In this document: piece by piece, positions 23,999 to 36,010 of the stretch
Numbering within the stretch: the first letter of the stretch is position 1
Layout of the letters: each line of letters opens with the position of its first letter
Assembly (NCBI RefSeq): GCF_014898055.3
Contig: NW_023603184.1
Location: 118,906,615-118,970,614, forward strand
Reading direction: 5' to 3'
Length of the DNA stretch: 64,000 bases
From: Talpa occidentalis
Taxonomy: Eukaryota > Chordata > Mammalia > Eulipotyphla > Talpidae
Made by a program: the position numbers and the translations under genes
Notes under the pieces: generated by a model
What the model was told of the DNA's origin: nothing
The model's database searches: none
Seen by the model: the letters and a program-made list of their open reading frames with translations, nothing else

Positions 23999-24329
23999 GG
24001 CCTCCCCGGTGGCACAGCGGTTGAGCGCTGGGTTGTGAAGCTGCCCGCGGCCTCTGAGGAGCCGGTTCAATCCCGGCTGCTCCCCGGCCACCAGAGGAGG
24101 ATCCCACATGGCGCACAGACCTCTCCTGCCGCCCGCTGCTCCCCTCAGCAGTGTACTTCGGTCCTTCTGCCTGCTCTGCTCCCCGCTCTGGCTCTGGTGA
24201 ATTCTCTCACCCTCCCGCGCTTCTGACTGTACCCAGTGCATGTATAAACAAAACAAACAAACAAAATAAATAAATAAAACATGCCTCTATTAAAAAAAAA
24301 TAAATTAAAAAATAAAAAAATAAATAAAA
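23999..24329 (+). mobile_element. Young SINE with an extra 3' segment
   Basis: Young insert-bearing head and body as in the copy at 23240. The 3' end differs: 'gtgcatgtataaacaaaac', then acaaacaaa repeats, an embedded unique block catgcctctat (24280-24290), and a second A-rich tail. The perfect 17-bp TSD taaaatatgaagttcag (23982-23998, 24330-24346) encloses all of it, so the extra segment moved with the SINE. The same tail recurs in the copy at 34245. Both ORFs here are shadows. Confidence 0.95.
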
Positions 24330-24346
24330 TAAAATATGAAGTTCAG

Positions 24347-24544
24347 AAAGATTAAGCAGACACACACACATATGTATACACACGTGTATATAATCAGTAC
24401 CAGTTGTTTCTCCTCTGTATTAATCTCGTTCTCGCTGAGCTTAAGGTCTATAGGAGGAGTCAATTATTTAGCTAATTTCTTAATCAATTACTTAATTATG
24501 CTTATGATGATTGCTATGGAGTGGAAGTTCAGACTGTAGTAAGT
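24347..24544. other. Short unassigned DNA with (CA)n
   Basis: A CA/TG-rich tract at 24360-24392 is followed by unassigned sequence. Confidence 0.5.
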
Positions 24545-25330
24545 AAAGCTAGGAAGGGGGACCTTATCTAATGGTGACCTCAGGGAAATCTTCCTATTTA
24601 AATGACTTCTGAATTGATTGATAAAGGCTAGAATTATCTAATGAAGGGAAATGATATGGAGAAATCACTTTGAGATGAAAGGAACATGATATGCTGATGT
24701 AATAGAACAGAGAGCAATTGGAACATGGTGTTTATAGGAGGGGTGAGAATACAGAATACATAATACAGAATTTTGTGGATTATGCAGGACTGTGATCTTA
24801 ATTCTAATGCCAATAGGATGTCATAAATAGTTTCAAGCATTAAAATTTGCATGTTAATTTTGAATGTTAAATGCATCACTGTGGTTATAATGTGGGATAC
24901 AAGGATCTCCCACATGAATTTTTTGTAGTAGTTTAAACAAATGGTATTTTCTTGAGTTTCATTGACATTAGAGAAGAGAATGAAACAGATTTGACAAAGA
25001 TAAGGAATGATCTGTAAAGACAATAAGGGGCAATCTGTAAAGACAATGACCATTTGGATGAAGCAGATATAAAAATGACCCTAATTTTTTTATAATTGTG
25101 TAACAGGAATAGTGGTGATCCTATTCATTAAACATTTTAGATATTATAAAAGAACAAGGATTGGTGAGCAGGAGGAATCCAGAGTGGGTACTGGAACTTG
25201 CTGATGTTAGTTGCCTTGTAACCTTCAACATTTGGTAAACAAAGTTGAAATTAGAGAAGTCTGGACTAGGAATATAAATGTGAGGTCAGCAGCAAGTATA
25301 TAGACAGTCAGTATGAACCTGCTTGGTCAT
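24545..25330 (-). repeat. Long decayed L2 LINE stretch
   Basis: Plus-strand order resembles the complement of the L2 3' half: 'gacctcagggaaatcttcct', 'ttttgtggattatgcagg', 'gccaataggatgtcataaatag', 'gagcaggaggaatccagag'. Identity is low and the limits are approximate. A local tandem copy of atctgtaaagacaat lies at about 25010-25047. The 139-residue minus-strand frame 24634-25053 has no recognisable domain. Confidence 0.5.
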
Positions 25331-25865
25331 CTGTGGGGAGAATATCAAGGACCAATATTTAAAGCAGTCACAAGATGAGCCAGCAAAGCAAGCTCAGAAG
25401 CAGCAGCCAGCAAAAGCTAGAGGAAAAACAGAACAGTATTATAAGAGTATTGCAAACCAAGGGAAGAAATTGTTTTGGAAGAAGGAAATGTTTGACATCC
25501 ATTATGGAGTTGCAAAAGAATAATGGAATCATCTCTATATTCACTACACATTCTGTCAAAGGAAAAAAAAAATCCACAAATGATTAACATAAGAAGAATA
25601 CAAATAGAATCAGTGTAATAAAGAATCTCAATCATATCAACTTTATACAATTTTTGTACTATCACATAATACTTTGCAATGAAATTAGTAAAAATTAGGA
25701 AGGTCGCAAGAAAACTATATACAATATTAAATGTATTAATATTTGCTAAAATAATAAATGCAGTAATTTTTAAAGACAATTTTCATAATACATATTAAAA
25801 GTCTGAAAATGAATTCTATGTACCACTGCTTCATGAAAATAATTTAGAAACCCCTAAACAGCAAT
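25331..25865. other. Unassigned non-coding DNA
   Basis: Four frames overlap here on both strands (25323-25779). None has a domain that I recognise. Confidence 0.45.
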
Positions 25866-25869
25866 ACAT

Positions 25870-26080
25870 AGAAATCATTTTCTTGAAGACTGACTCATGT
25901 AATGTTTACAGCAAGCAATAATGTATGTAGTGCTATTATCCTCATTTTTCTGATGAGCAAACTGATGCACAGAAAGGTCAAATTACTTTCTTAAAATTGC
26001 ATATTAGTAAGTGGTAAAGATTAGAAAATGGGCAGTTTGAACTGAGAGCCTGTACTCTATAACATTAAGTTATTATCTTC
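25870..26080 (-). repeat. MIR SINE relic
   Basis: The plus strand shows the complement of MIR: 'gtgctattatcctcattttt', 'ctgatgagcaaactgatgca', 'cagaaaggtcaaattacttt', 'tattagtaagtggtaaagat', then 'gagagcctgtactctataac'. Good colinear order over about 200 bp. Confidence 0.85.
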
Positions 26081-26429
26081 TGATATATATTTTTTTTATT
26101 TCTATGCTTTTGCATTACCTTCTATTTCCTGTTTGATATACCTTCTATTTCCTGTTAGTCCTATATCAGACCCATATTTTTCCCCCAGTGTCAGGAACAT
26201 AGTAAGTGTTGGACAGTATTGTTGAATACCCAAATGAATGGACACATGAACCCTAACAATTAATGAGAAGAATCCAAAAGTTTATCATTTAAGGACCCCA
26301 TGTCTGCTTCTAAAGCTGCTTCTTCCCTACTGCCACTGGCACTACTGCCACACCCCCAAGACATCTTTCAAAAGCTGACAAAGTAGTTTTCTTTGCATCA
26401 TTCAGTTCTCTAAAAGTCTCATATTCAGT
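26081..26429. other. Unassigned non-coding DNA
   Basis: A short local duplication of 'taccttctatttcctg' occurs at about 26119-26155. Nothing else recognised. Confidence 0.5.
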
Positions 26430-26880
26430 TGACTCTAAACATTTATTGGGCATGTTTAAAAAAGACATTGCACTAGATCCAGTGGAAATCAAGATTAATT
26501 CACTATGATCCTAAATTCAGAGAGCTCACAGCCTCAGGGGAGGTAAACATGAAAACACATCATTTGTGTGTATGAGTATGGCCTATATAATGTTATCTAT
26601 GGCAATGTAATAGAGTTGGCACCATGATAAAACTATGTACAGGATGCATGATGAGTGAAAAGGAGGATTACTTAACCCAATTTGGTGGTATGGATATGGG
26701 GGTGATAATTGAATTAAGTTCTGAAGCATCATTATATATTATCTAAGTGATGGTTAGAAGAGGCACAGACATTCCAAGATAGGGGAAATGGTATAGTATA
26801 CAGAAATAGTGTGTGTGTGCACGCATGCACACATATTTAGGATGAGAGCAAAGAAGGTGGATGTTCTAAGAATTACTAGA
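26430..26880 (-). repeat. Decayed L2 LINE stretch
   Basis: Plus-strand features match the complement of L2: 'acatttattgggcatg', 'agagagctcacagcctcagg', 'ggaggattacttaacccaat', 'agaggcacagacattccaag', 'gatgagagcaaagaaggtgg'. A TG-rich microsatellite is at 26808-26826. Boundaries are approximate. Confidence 0.55.
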
Positions 26881-28199
26881 AAAACAAGTAATTCTTATAA
26901 ATATCAATTTTCCTATGATGCTATCGAAGTGTAGGGTGCTAGCCAGTGAATTTCTTACTATTAAATACATTGGTGCACTTATTCCCTTATTCCTCAGAAT
27001 TCAAATTATCAGATTTCAGATGGATATAAATTTCAATAGGATTAGTTCTATGCCAACATAAGTAAAGCCTCATTTGGTGACTTTCATTCCATGCCATGTA
27101 CCTGCTCTTACTCTAAAAGTATTTTCTTCTTCCAAGAAGACAAATATTTTCATGTTAGTTCCCTCCCTAAATACTTCAACCCACTTCCCCTTCTAAATTA
27201 TTCATTGACCTTATCAGCTAATCTCTTAAATTAATATGAACTAATAACAGTGTTATCTCTTTAAAAGGGCATCTTTCATTTCTAATAGAGACCTTTGGTG
27301 CTTCAGTTCAATATTAATCCTGTTCAGGAGTTTATCCCTGTATAGACTATAAAATACTTCTACATATAATCTCAGTTGATAGTTATAATCGTCTTGTGAT
27401 AAAAGCAAGGTAACTATTAGTATGCCATTTTTTTTAAATGAAGGTAATGAACTTCAAAAGTTAATTGACTTATTTGAAGTCACAGAGTCCTTGATACAAC
27501 CAACACTAAAACTCATTTTATCTCTTTATGTCTTAGTGGGGACAATTTTATACCTGCCACTCTACATCTAAAACTAGGATTTATGATTTTGCTTCTGGAA
27601 CAAGCTGAAGATCTATGTTTTTGAGAGCCCTTTGATTAGTACTTCACATTACATTAAATAAGCAGCCTCCTTGTCAAACTGCACTGTTGCACTTGTGTTC
27701 ACTTTCTGTCACTGTCTCAAAGAGGCGTCATGTAAGTTCATATTTAAGAGTCTTCTTAACAATTACCCCATTTAGAAAGGACTACACATTTGCTCTCTGA
27801 TAGTTTAGCCTTAAAAACCAAACCTGTTTTCAAAGAAACAGTGTAAGTTTTGATTGCACCAACAGCCTTGTTATTTTTATTCATGGTTTGAAGTTAAAGC
27901 TGTGTTTCTGTAAGATTTTTTTTTCCCCTTTAAATAATATTGTTCTGGTCTTTCCCTCACTATGACTGAAAGAAAACTTTAACAGATAGACAGAACCCTA
28001 TAAGGCAAACCCTGGAAGTGTTTTGTCTTAGTGTTACATAGGCAATCAACAAGACTGGGGTCCACTGACACTAGTGAGATGCCTAGCAAGAATATCTCAC
28101 TGCCCATTTCAACCTTTCTAGAAAGTATAGTTTCACATAAAGTGGCTTGTTCTCATTACTTATGTATGACAGAACCAAACTTATTAACTCTTACCCTCC
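26881..28199. other. Unassigned DNA with one weak MIR
   Basis: 27380-27500 ('agttataatcgtcttgtg', 'gaaggtaatgaacttcaaaag', 'ttatttgaagtcacagagtc') resembles a minus-strand MIR. The remainder is unassigned, with no gene visible. Confidence 0.45.
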
Positions 28200-28640
28200 A
28201 TTCTCCCAACCTTTTCTTCTACTTTATTTTCTGTACACTTAATTGCATTGCCATTATCAACCCAAGTCAGAACACTGAGTCATCATGCATATTTTTTTCT
28301 CTGTTTTCTTATTTGAATTCTTCTTCAAGTGTGTTTCTCAACTTCTCATTTGTGTGATGTCAGTTCTGGACCTCAACAATCCTACCAGAATTACTAAAAC
28401 AACCTAAAATTGGCTGTCTGAGTAATATTCCCCCTCCCATAATTTTTTACTTTGTCATCCAATTATTTTTGATAACACTGATCTTTATATGCACCTTTAA
28501 TGGTTGCCCAGTTCAAATGGAATAATGCTGAACTATTTATAAGATTGTGTTGTTGTTGTTACTGTTACTGCTGCTGCTGCTTATGATCTGACCCCAATCA
28601 CATCTCTAACAACATGTTTATCTGTATCAAATGAACACAC
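28200..28640 (+). repeat. Decayed L2 LINE stretch
   Basis: Sense-strand L2-like order: 'aacactgagtcatcatgcat', 'cagttctggacctcaacaat', 'aacactgatctttatatg', 'ttatgatctgaccccaatca'. Low identity. It contains a (TTG/CTG)n tract at about 28548-28580. Confidence 0.45.
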
Positions 28641-30640
28641 TCCCATCTCAGGGAATATTTTCTGATTTAGGCATGAATCTATGACAGCTTAGATGAAATT
28701 AGAAGGCTATTGCTAAGCTATGTTTTCAGGGATATACTTTACCTTTCCTTCTTGACAGATGTTAGCCCCTCTTAAATTGTTCAGAGATGTAGATATTCAG
28801 TGTTAGTAATAGATACAGCTAGATTAGTCTGCCTTTAGCAAATGACTTTGTGTGTTTAATTATAAATCAAAATGGAATAAGTTTCCTTTTTTACTTTCAG
28901 AAACTTTCATACATCGCATGCATTTTGAAATTCCAAGGGGAGGATTTAGAATGCATCCTGCCCAAGCATTTGGGAGTATGGGGTACAATGTTACCAGATC
29001 AAACTTGCCTGACATCTCTCAAATCTATAGCAGTGTTTGGAAAATGGTGCCCTACACATTATTCAATTAAAAGTCAAATCATTTCTTAAAAAGAAAAAAT
29101 GGATGGAGAAAATAAATGAAGCAATAAAACAGAAAACACAGGAAGTTGGGATTCTGAGATCTGTTGGATGAGGGATGAGGGGTAAAGCAGATTGAGAAGG
29201 GGTAAGGCATCTAATTACTAGTCTAAGAAACAGAAAAAAGGACTAAGTCACCTAAATTCAAAATTCATTGACTTATCATAGATCCCTTTCCTTGGAAATT
29301 TTATCTAAAATATCCTAAATATTATTATTTAGAATAGATGAATATTATGTATCATATATATATATATATATCAAATATTGACTTTTCCTCCTTACATAGG
29401 AGTCTTGACATTACCAAAAAGTATACACTGAGCATAGATGAGAACTGTAGTTTAACATTACTCTTACAATCTATGAAATTATAACAGCTGATAAGATTTA
29501 GGCCACTTAATAAGGTAAATGTAAATTCATTATGTGATCTATCATATTTTCTGCCTGGCTCACTTTTTAATTTTGCTTTCTAATGTTAATATCATTTAAA
29601 TAAATCAATAAATAAGATTTTAAATAAATAGTTCTTTCAAATTCAGCATCTCTTAGAAATTAGATTAGACATCTGAGTACTATAGAAACTAACCTCAGAG
29701 CATTCTAAGTTTTAGCATTTCCAAGTTAATTGCAGGAGAAAAAAGTATATTGTGCAGTAACATTCTTGAAAACAGAGTGAAAATAAAAACAGAAAACAGA
29801 ATTTGGAACATGCAATTTAATTTAGGGGTATTAGTGATAAGCCTGGATTTAACATTAAAGCAGAATAAACTAAAAGACCAAGCATCACCAACCATTAAAG
29901 AGTAGTTCAACCAAAAAAAAAAAAACAAAAAACAAAAAACAAAAAACTCTGAGCTCTCTACTTTCAAGGAACTTGAATAATTTCTGGTAATTTCAGGTTT
30001 TACTTTTCAGAAATAACTCAGTTCTCATTATTTTCTACTTCACTGCTTCTATGCGGGAAGAATTTAGGTCAGAGTTGAGACTGAGTTAGTCCTGGTAACT
30101 GTCAACAAATAAATCTCTGCCCCATATTTCACTCTTTATGAAAAATAAATGAGTGTAGGGCAAGAAAATTGACAATCTTATGGAGACAAGAACCTGTTAG
30201 CACCTGTATTTGCATTTTAAAATTACTTTTGAAGACACGATAATGGACTTTCTAAATTCTTCCCAAGACACTAAGAAGCATTACAGGGTGGCCCATATTT
30301 GCTTCCCCATGTTCCTAATAACTGTAACTATCTGTGCATTTCCTTCTTGACTCCATTATAGGGGAAATCAATCCCTAGGGTAGCAAACAAACTCTAACAG
30401 AAAATGTACCTATTAAGTACCACTCAAAATAATGACCCTTTAATCTCTGCATTGTCTTCTGTTATCAAAAAAAAAAAATGTTTAAAACAGTCTGCAGTAA
30501 AATAACAAAGATTTATGTTTATATCACTCTTGACATCGCAAAGATAACATCATAAATAGTGCTTCATTTTCTGCTCCTACTGACTTTATTTTTCTCTTCA
30601 TAGCTCACAACAATTTCCCTAATTTGGTTAAAGTCACATT
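28641..30640. other. Unassigned non-coding DNA
   Basis: No gene established. Contains (TA)n at 29354-29372 and an A-rich (AAAAAAC)n tract at 29911-29946. Two overlapping plus-strand frames at 28850-29089 follow a good splice-acceptor-like tract (tttttactttcag ending at 28901), but no product is recognised. Confidence 0.5.
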
Positions 30641-31400
30641 TATTTGCATCAGAGAAAATGTTTGGAAGATTAAAAACATGTTCTGTGAGAATCTCAAGGC
30701 ACAAAGACGGAAGGACCTCAATGTCAGCCAGCACTGTGAACTTCAGGGTGTTAAAAATGTTTAATTTGTCTCAGGTTCACTACAAATCCACACCTTGGTG
30801 GGAAAGAAAGAGATTCAGAGCTCATGTGCCTCTCAGATTGTGTGAAATCTGAAAATGGGCTTTTGCAGTCTTACTGAGTGCCCTTCATGCTTCACTGGGC
30901 TGCCCCTCCTTCCTCCTCAAATTGCCTAGAAAAATGTGGTCATTTTCAAACTGCTGCTGCCCTGGTGTTTCAAAGTTTAAGGAGGACCATTCCCTTCACA
31001 GTCTCTCTGAGTGTCCTTTGTACCAGTGAAATGTTGATCATTTTCAAAGTGGGTTCCTTGAGTTTCTGGGATATAGCTATGATGTGGTGAAAACTGCTGC
31101 ATTATTTCTGGTCCATTTTAAATCAAATTTTCTATGCTTAGAGTGGGCGTCACAAAACAGAAAGTTCCTGGTGGTTTGTTCAACATCAAGAAAGGGACTT
31201 CATGGAAGCAGTTCTCCTGCCCACCTGTGACTGTACAGGTGTTTCTCTTTACCAACCGTCTCCCTTTGCAAAGCAGCAGAGGACCTCCCCACCCTGGCTG
31301 CCACCCATGCCCATGCAGGCCTCTCTTTTAACAAACCTGTCCCTGTCCAAGGCAGCTCTTTCTGCCTGCTTGTGTCTGTGCAAACATCCTTAACTTTCCT
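30641..31400. repeat. Decayed local duplications
   Basis: Two diverged tandem relationships are visible. First, 'cagtcttactgagtgccctt' and 'ggtcattttcaaactg' near 30866-30955 recur as 'cagtctctctgagtgtcctt' and 'gatcattttcaaagtg' near 31000-31055. Second, 'ttaccaaccgtctccctttg'...'caaagcagc' near 31250-31275 recurs as 'ttaacaaacctgtccctgtc'...'caaggcagc' near 31328-31355, period about 77 bp. The origin is unknown. The several short frames across it are chance. Confidence 0.5.
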
Positions 31401-31599
31401 TCCCTTTTTATAATAAGCCTCCTATTTGAATATTCAAAAAAGGGATTTCATGTAGATGAAAATTAGTCACTGAGAAACACAGTGTTTGCCATATACTGTT
31501 GGCAGTTATATACTTATCTTTTGGTCCCAAGGTTAGAATTTAATTTTACTAGGAGAGAACAAGAGACTTTACTGAGATTGAAAATCAATAATTATCAAA

Positions 31600-32036
31600 T
31601 AATTATCTATATTATGGAATGGAGATTATTTTGGGTCGCATTTGTGTCCCTGCCCCTCCCACCAATTCATGTCCAATCAAAACCTAAAAATGTGATCTTA
31701 TTTGGAAAAAGGATCTTTGTAGATATGGTTCTATGAGCTGAGGCCATACTGAACTATATGGGCCTTAATCTGATAACTAGTGTCCTTACAAGGACACAAG
31801 ATCATCTGAACACATAGAGACACAGAGAAGATGATGTGAAAAAACCACACATCTACATGCCAAAGAATGCTAAGGATTGTCAGAAATTAAGTAGAGATGA
31901 GGGAGACTTTTTCCCCAGAAACTAAAAAGGGAACATGGTGCTGCTGACATCTTAATTTCAGATTTCAAATCTCTGGAATATAAAAAGATACATTTTTATT
32001 GTTTTAAACCATCCAGTGGTGAAACTTTGTTGTAGA
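31600..32036 (+). mobile_element. MLT1-type LTR (ERVL-MaLR)
   Basis: Sense-strand LTR of the MaLR group of non-autonomous endogenous retrovirus-like elements. Blocks in order: 'ccaattcatgtccaatcaa', 'tgtgatcttatttggaaaa', 'tgagctgaggccatactgaa', 'gtgtccttacaaggacac', 'gccaaagaatgctaaggattg', 'tcttaatttcagatttca', 'tttattgttttaaaccatcc'. Diverged; carries no gene. Confidence 0.8.
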
Positions 32037-34229
32037 AATCTTGGAAACCAATACTGTATTCTTCTTGTTTATGCACATATTCCAAGATTCCTCTTCCTGT
32101 CAAATGGCAGAGAGCCAAAATGTCCTGCTACTTCATTGAGAAGAGTGTTAAGAATACACCAGCCTACATTTAAAAGAGTCCAGGGTCCACTGGCACTATG
32201 CTACTGAACAACTTGATCTGGGGCTTACCTCTCATGTATTTGTCCAAAGCTGCCATGGAATCCAAGTTAGTATCCCAGTACTGGCTGCACATGTCAGACT
32301 TCCAGACCCTTTCTCTAAAGCAGCAGGTCACAGCCACCTAGCCAACATGAAATTTGTTCAGATCCTTCTGTAGGTGGCTTGTCAGAGATTAGATGTTTTC
32401 TCTGTTCCTAAAAGATATCCACGTTCAACATTTCTCAGCTCAGATGCCACAGTAGATAAGTCTTCTCTCTTCATGTTGGAATAGTTCTGCCCTGACGCAT
32501 ACTTTGTACAGTCCCTCCACTATCTCATATTTGACTCCAGCAATTCAACTGTGGTGTACCAATTCATCAACTTTAATGGGCAGAGGTGGAGGTGGGGATC
32601 CTCTAGTTTCAGCAAGTTGCTGCTCTTTCCTTTGATAAGTAAGGGGCTGTAGCACCATTAGAAGCTAGTCTACTGTCAGACAAGAATCTGTCTCCATCAG
32701 CTCACCTACAGAGAAAGGTTTCATGAGAGGAGAACTCAAATTTTGTTTTCACCAAGTCCCATTTTGGCAGGAAGAGACAGAGATAACAATCCCAGTTTTG
32801 CTACCTATGTAAAGAACTTGAGGAAAATTCTGTCAGTCAGCTACTTCAGGGAGACTATAATCCTGAATTTCTATCCCATAAAATGTGAAGGGAGTTACTC
32901 AATCCCTGTATTACAGAGTCTCATTGGAAGTGAGGACTAAGCATACCTAGTAGGAGCATGTTAAGGGGAGAGATAAATAAAAGCAGGGAGTTCCAATAGT
33001 TCAAGACTACACTTTACTGATGAAATTGCACTATGTGAGACTCATTTCCTGTTCATTTTTGGTCAAATGAATTTCAGGGCAAAGAGTTGTAGTCTAGTGT
33101 CCAAGTGTCATTCACAACCAGTTGTGGCTATCACTAAGTAGGGGTCATTTGCTAGTGATGGACAACAGATTGGAAGGGAAATAAAATACATACTCAAACT
33201 AAAATGGCTTAGTGACATTTGGGCTACTAAATGCCAGTCCTGTACAAAAAACTATGGAAATATGTAAAATATAAGTTAAATGAAGACTCTGATAGCCATG
33301 TGGTATGGATCACTAGGATATAACAAACTCAATTCTATTGATAGTGTCCAGATTTCCTAGGGCGACTTTAGGATAAGTTAAAATAGCATTTCCATTTTGT
33401 TAACAAGAACCAGAAAAGGATGGTGATCTCACAAATAAGTCGAATTCACAGCACATGTACCACATTCTTGTATTCAACATCTAACTGAAGGGTAAGAGGT
33501 AAAATATTTTTGAAATACCTATGTTCCATCTGTCATTATTGAATCAAAGAAAAGCGAGAGGAAAGCTCAAGTCTTCCCTTGGTGTTTGTGAGATGAAGAT
33601 GAGAAAGTTGATGGAAAATAGTTAAGAAGTCATGGAGTTCCTGATCCCTCCTCTAGCAATAAAAACATAAAGATGGGGGCAGTGTTTAACAGATTAAGAA
33701 GAATCGTATTGAATAAAGGGTCCTGTGCTGCTTTCCACTTGTAACAATTAGGGAAACCAGTTTCATAGAGTATTTTAAAACCAGGGTAACCCCGGGATCA
33801 TGGGGATGGAGTGCTAGCCTCCCCTACTCTATTCTCCCTAGACTCCCATTTGGCACCAAAAGTACTGGCAAGTTTGTGTGTTGGGTGGGGGAAGAGGGGT
33901 CACAACAATGAGAGATAATTAACCAGTATCTAAAGTCTGCATGGGAGATTCAAGGTTGGGGATCAAAGAGAAGTTTCAGTATTATTTCATAGGGGATTGA
34001 GGAGGAGACAAGTCAGAAGCAAGGACCCTTATCTAACCTACTAACTACAAGGCAAGAGTTTCCTGTTATAGTCAGAGATGTTAGCAGAGCATTCAACTAC
34101 CAGGTATGCCAGAAAACCCAGAAAAATCTTAGATATATTGAGAAGTGAACTGCCTTCCTTGCTGACAGGTCACATAGTTCCCCGCCACATAAACATCACT
34201 TGGGAAAAAGCAAGGAAGAGGAAATCTTC
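32037..34229. other. Unassigned DNA, possibly MaLR internal or LINE remnants
   Basis: No gene visible. The segment near 32430-32530 ('ctcagctcagatgccacag') has weak L2 flavour. Because it follows an MLT1 LTR, part of the stretch to about 32950 could be MaLR internal sequence, but I could not confirm it. The rest is unassigned. Confidence 0.4.
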
Positions 34230-34244
34230 AAGATGCCTTATTTA

Positions 34245-34582
34245 TTTATTTATTTATTTATTTATTTTTTTTATAGAGGCATGCTTTATTTTATTTATTT
34301 GTTTGCTGGTTTGTTTGTTTGTTTGTTTTGTTTATACATGCACTGGGTACAGTCAGAAGCGCGGGAGGGCGAGAGAATTCACCAGAGCCAGAGCGGGGAG
34401 CAGAGCAGGCAGAAGGACCGAAGTACACTGCTGAGGGGAGCAGCGGGCGGCAGGAGAGGTCTGCGCGCCATGTGGGACCCTCCTCCGGTGGCCGGGGAGC
34501 AGCCGGGGATCGAACCGGCGCCGCAGAGGCCGCGCGCAGCTTCGCAACCCAGCGCTCAACCGCTGCGCCACCGGGGAGGCCC
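34245..34582 (-). mobile_element. Young SINE with the same extra 3' segment
   Basis: Minus-strand copy of the insert-bearing young subtype, with a nearly intact CpG-rich head ('cggggatcgaaccggcgcc' is the complement of the B box region). On its own strand the tail reads gtgcatgtataaacaaaac, acaaacaaa repeats, then catgcctctat (complement at 34273-34283), then a second A/TAAA tail. The perfect 15-bp TSD aagatgccttattta is at 34230-34244 and 34583-34597. The five ORFs overlapping it, up to 139 residues, are SINE shadows. Confidence 0.95.
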
Positions 34583-34597
34583 AAGATGCCTTATTTA

Positions 34598-35755
34598 AAA
34601 GAGACAAATACCATAAGAGACTAAATTTAGTTTCATAAGTGAGTATGTTTCTATCTATCTATCTGCCTATCTACCTCTCTACCTCTCTATCTATCTAACC
34701 TGTCAATCATACATCTATCATCTATCTGCTTTTCTTTAACATTGCTATACTGCAAGATCACATCAGATACATTAAAAAATTCACATTGATATTGTGTGTC
34801 AGAAAGTAACAACACACATAATATATAACAATATATAACAACAACATATATAACAACAATATATAACAACAACAATATATAACAACACACATAAGCAAAA
34901 TATTTTTGCCTAATAATAATATTTCTTGAAATCTTCAAGGAAATTATGTCAAATGTGACTTTTGCAGCTTTAATTCCATTCTTTCTGGAAACTAACAAGC
35001 TAAAAATAAAAGTGAGTAAGTTGTTGAAGACAACTTCAATGTTCACTTGACAGAATAGAGCAGGAAAACAAGGAACTATCTCCATATTCCTTTGTAAATG
35101 TGGCATGTCATTGTTGCATGATTAAAACCATGTTAAAAACATTTTATATAAAATTAATTATTCATTATGAATTTAGGACAAATAATGGACAGATCATTTC
35201 CAAAGAACTCTCTTTGTGGAGGGTACATAGTTGTTAAGTTTATTGCCAGCTTTAAACATTTGGTCTGACTTTAGGAAAGAGACTCTCTAAAATTAAAGTT
35301 AGAAGGAGGTAAATTATTTGAAAGATTCAGCATTAAAATAAGAATTATTGATTAACTGAATATTGAATGGAGTGAATGTGCTTTCTATATGTAAACTGTG
35401 GTTTTCAAATCATATATGTAATAAAGGATAATAACTACTATTTACTCATTTAAAGCATATGATAATCTTTAATATTTAATCATCTATTTATTCTGTAAGT
35501 ACAGCATGATGGGAAAAGCAGCTTATTTTATGATCTGTAGGTATTTTCCACTAGGAACAATACTTTGTTATTCCACATCTCTAGCCCTTAGGTAACACAA
35601 ATCATTGTGTTAAAAATTAAAATTTTCAAATTTAATAGTAATATTTAAAATAGCACAGAGCTGTAAAATACAAGTGGAGTAAATTTTATACTAGAGAAAT
35701 AAGTTTCCTCTTGAGTATGTCTAGGGATGTAAGTCATTCTAGACAGTATTATTAC
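34598..35755. repeat. Simple repeats, then unassigned AT-rich DNA
   Basis: A (CTAT/CTAC)n tract is at 34651-34697. An irregular minisatellite of ataacaaca and atatataacaaca units is at about 34806-34890. The 139-residue minus-strand frame 34687-35106 translates these repeats and is not a gene. From 34900 to 35755 nothing is recognised. Confidence 0.75.
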
Positions 35756-35769
35756 AAAGTAACTTATAA

Positions 35770-35996
35770 AGCCTAGGGGTTAAATTTCAGGGATATCACT
35801 TCTATAGCCTCAGTTTAATCCCTGGTCAGGGAGTGAACCCACATATGATGCAGCAGACCTCTCCTACCTCACCCACTGCTTCCCTCAGCAGTGTATTTCA
35901 GTCAATCAGACTGTTCTGCTCCCCACTCTGTCTCTGGTGAATCCTCTCACACCCCGCACCTCTGGCCTACACCCCAGTTCATCTATGCTAAGCAAA
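35770..35996 (+). mobile_element. tRNA-derived SINE, older head, 5' truncated
   Basis: Starts inside the head at 'gcctaggggttaaatttcag', missing about the first 14 bp, then 'ctggtcagggagtgaaccc', body 'cagacctctcctacctc' and 'cacctctggcctacacccc'. TSDs are aaagtaacttataa (35756-35769) and aaagtagctcataa (35997-36010), 12 of 14 identical. The TSD shows the truncation happened at insertion and not by later loss. Confidence 0.88.
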
Positions 35997-36010
35997 AAAG
36001 TAGCTCATAA

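Noticed and set aside
24634..25053. 139-residue minus-strand ORF as a membrane protein
   Set aside because: It lies in decayed L2-like sequence, has no recognisable domain, and its hydrophobic look follows from AT-rich codons.
34078..34624. Several overlapping ORFs of 84-132 residues on both strands
   Set aside because: All lie within or run into the SINE at 34245-34582; similar arginine-rich frames recur at every SINE copy.
34806..34890. CRISPR-like array
   Set aside because: Units are short, irregular and AT-rich without unique spacers, in a mammalian sequence.
34687..35106. 139-residue minus-strand ORF rich in Y, V and I
   Set aside because: It translates the ataacaaca minisatellite and a CTAT tract.
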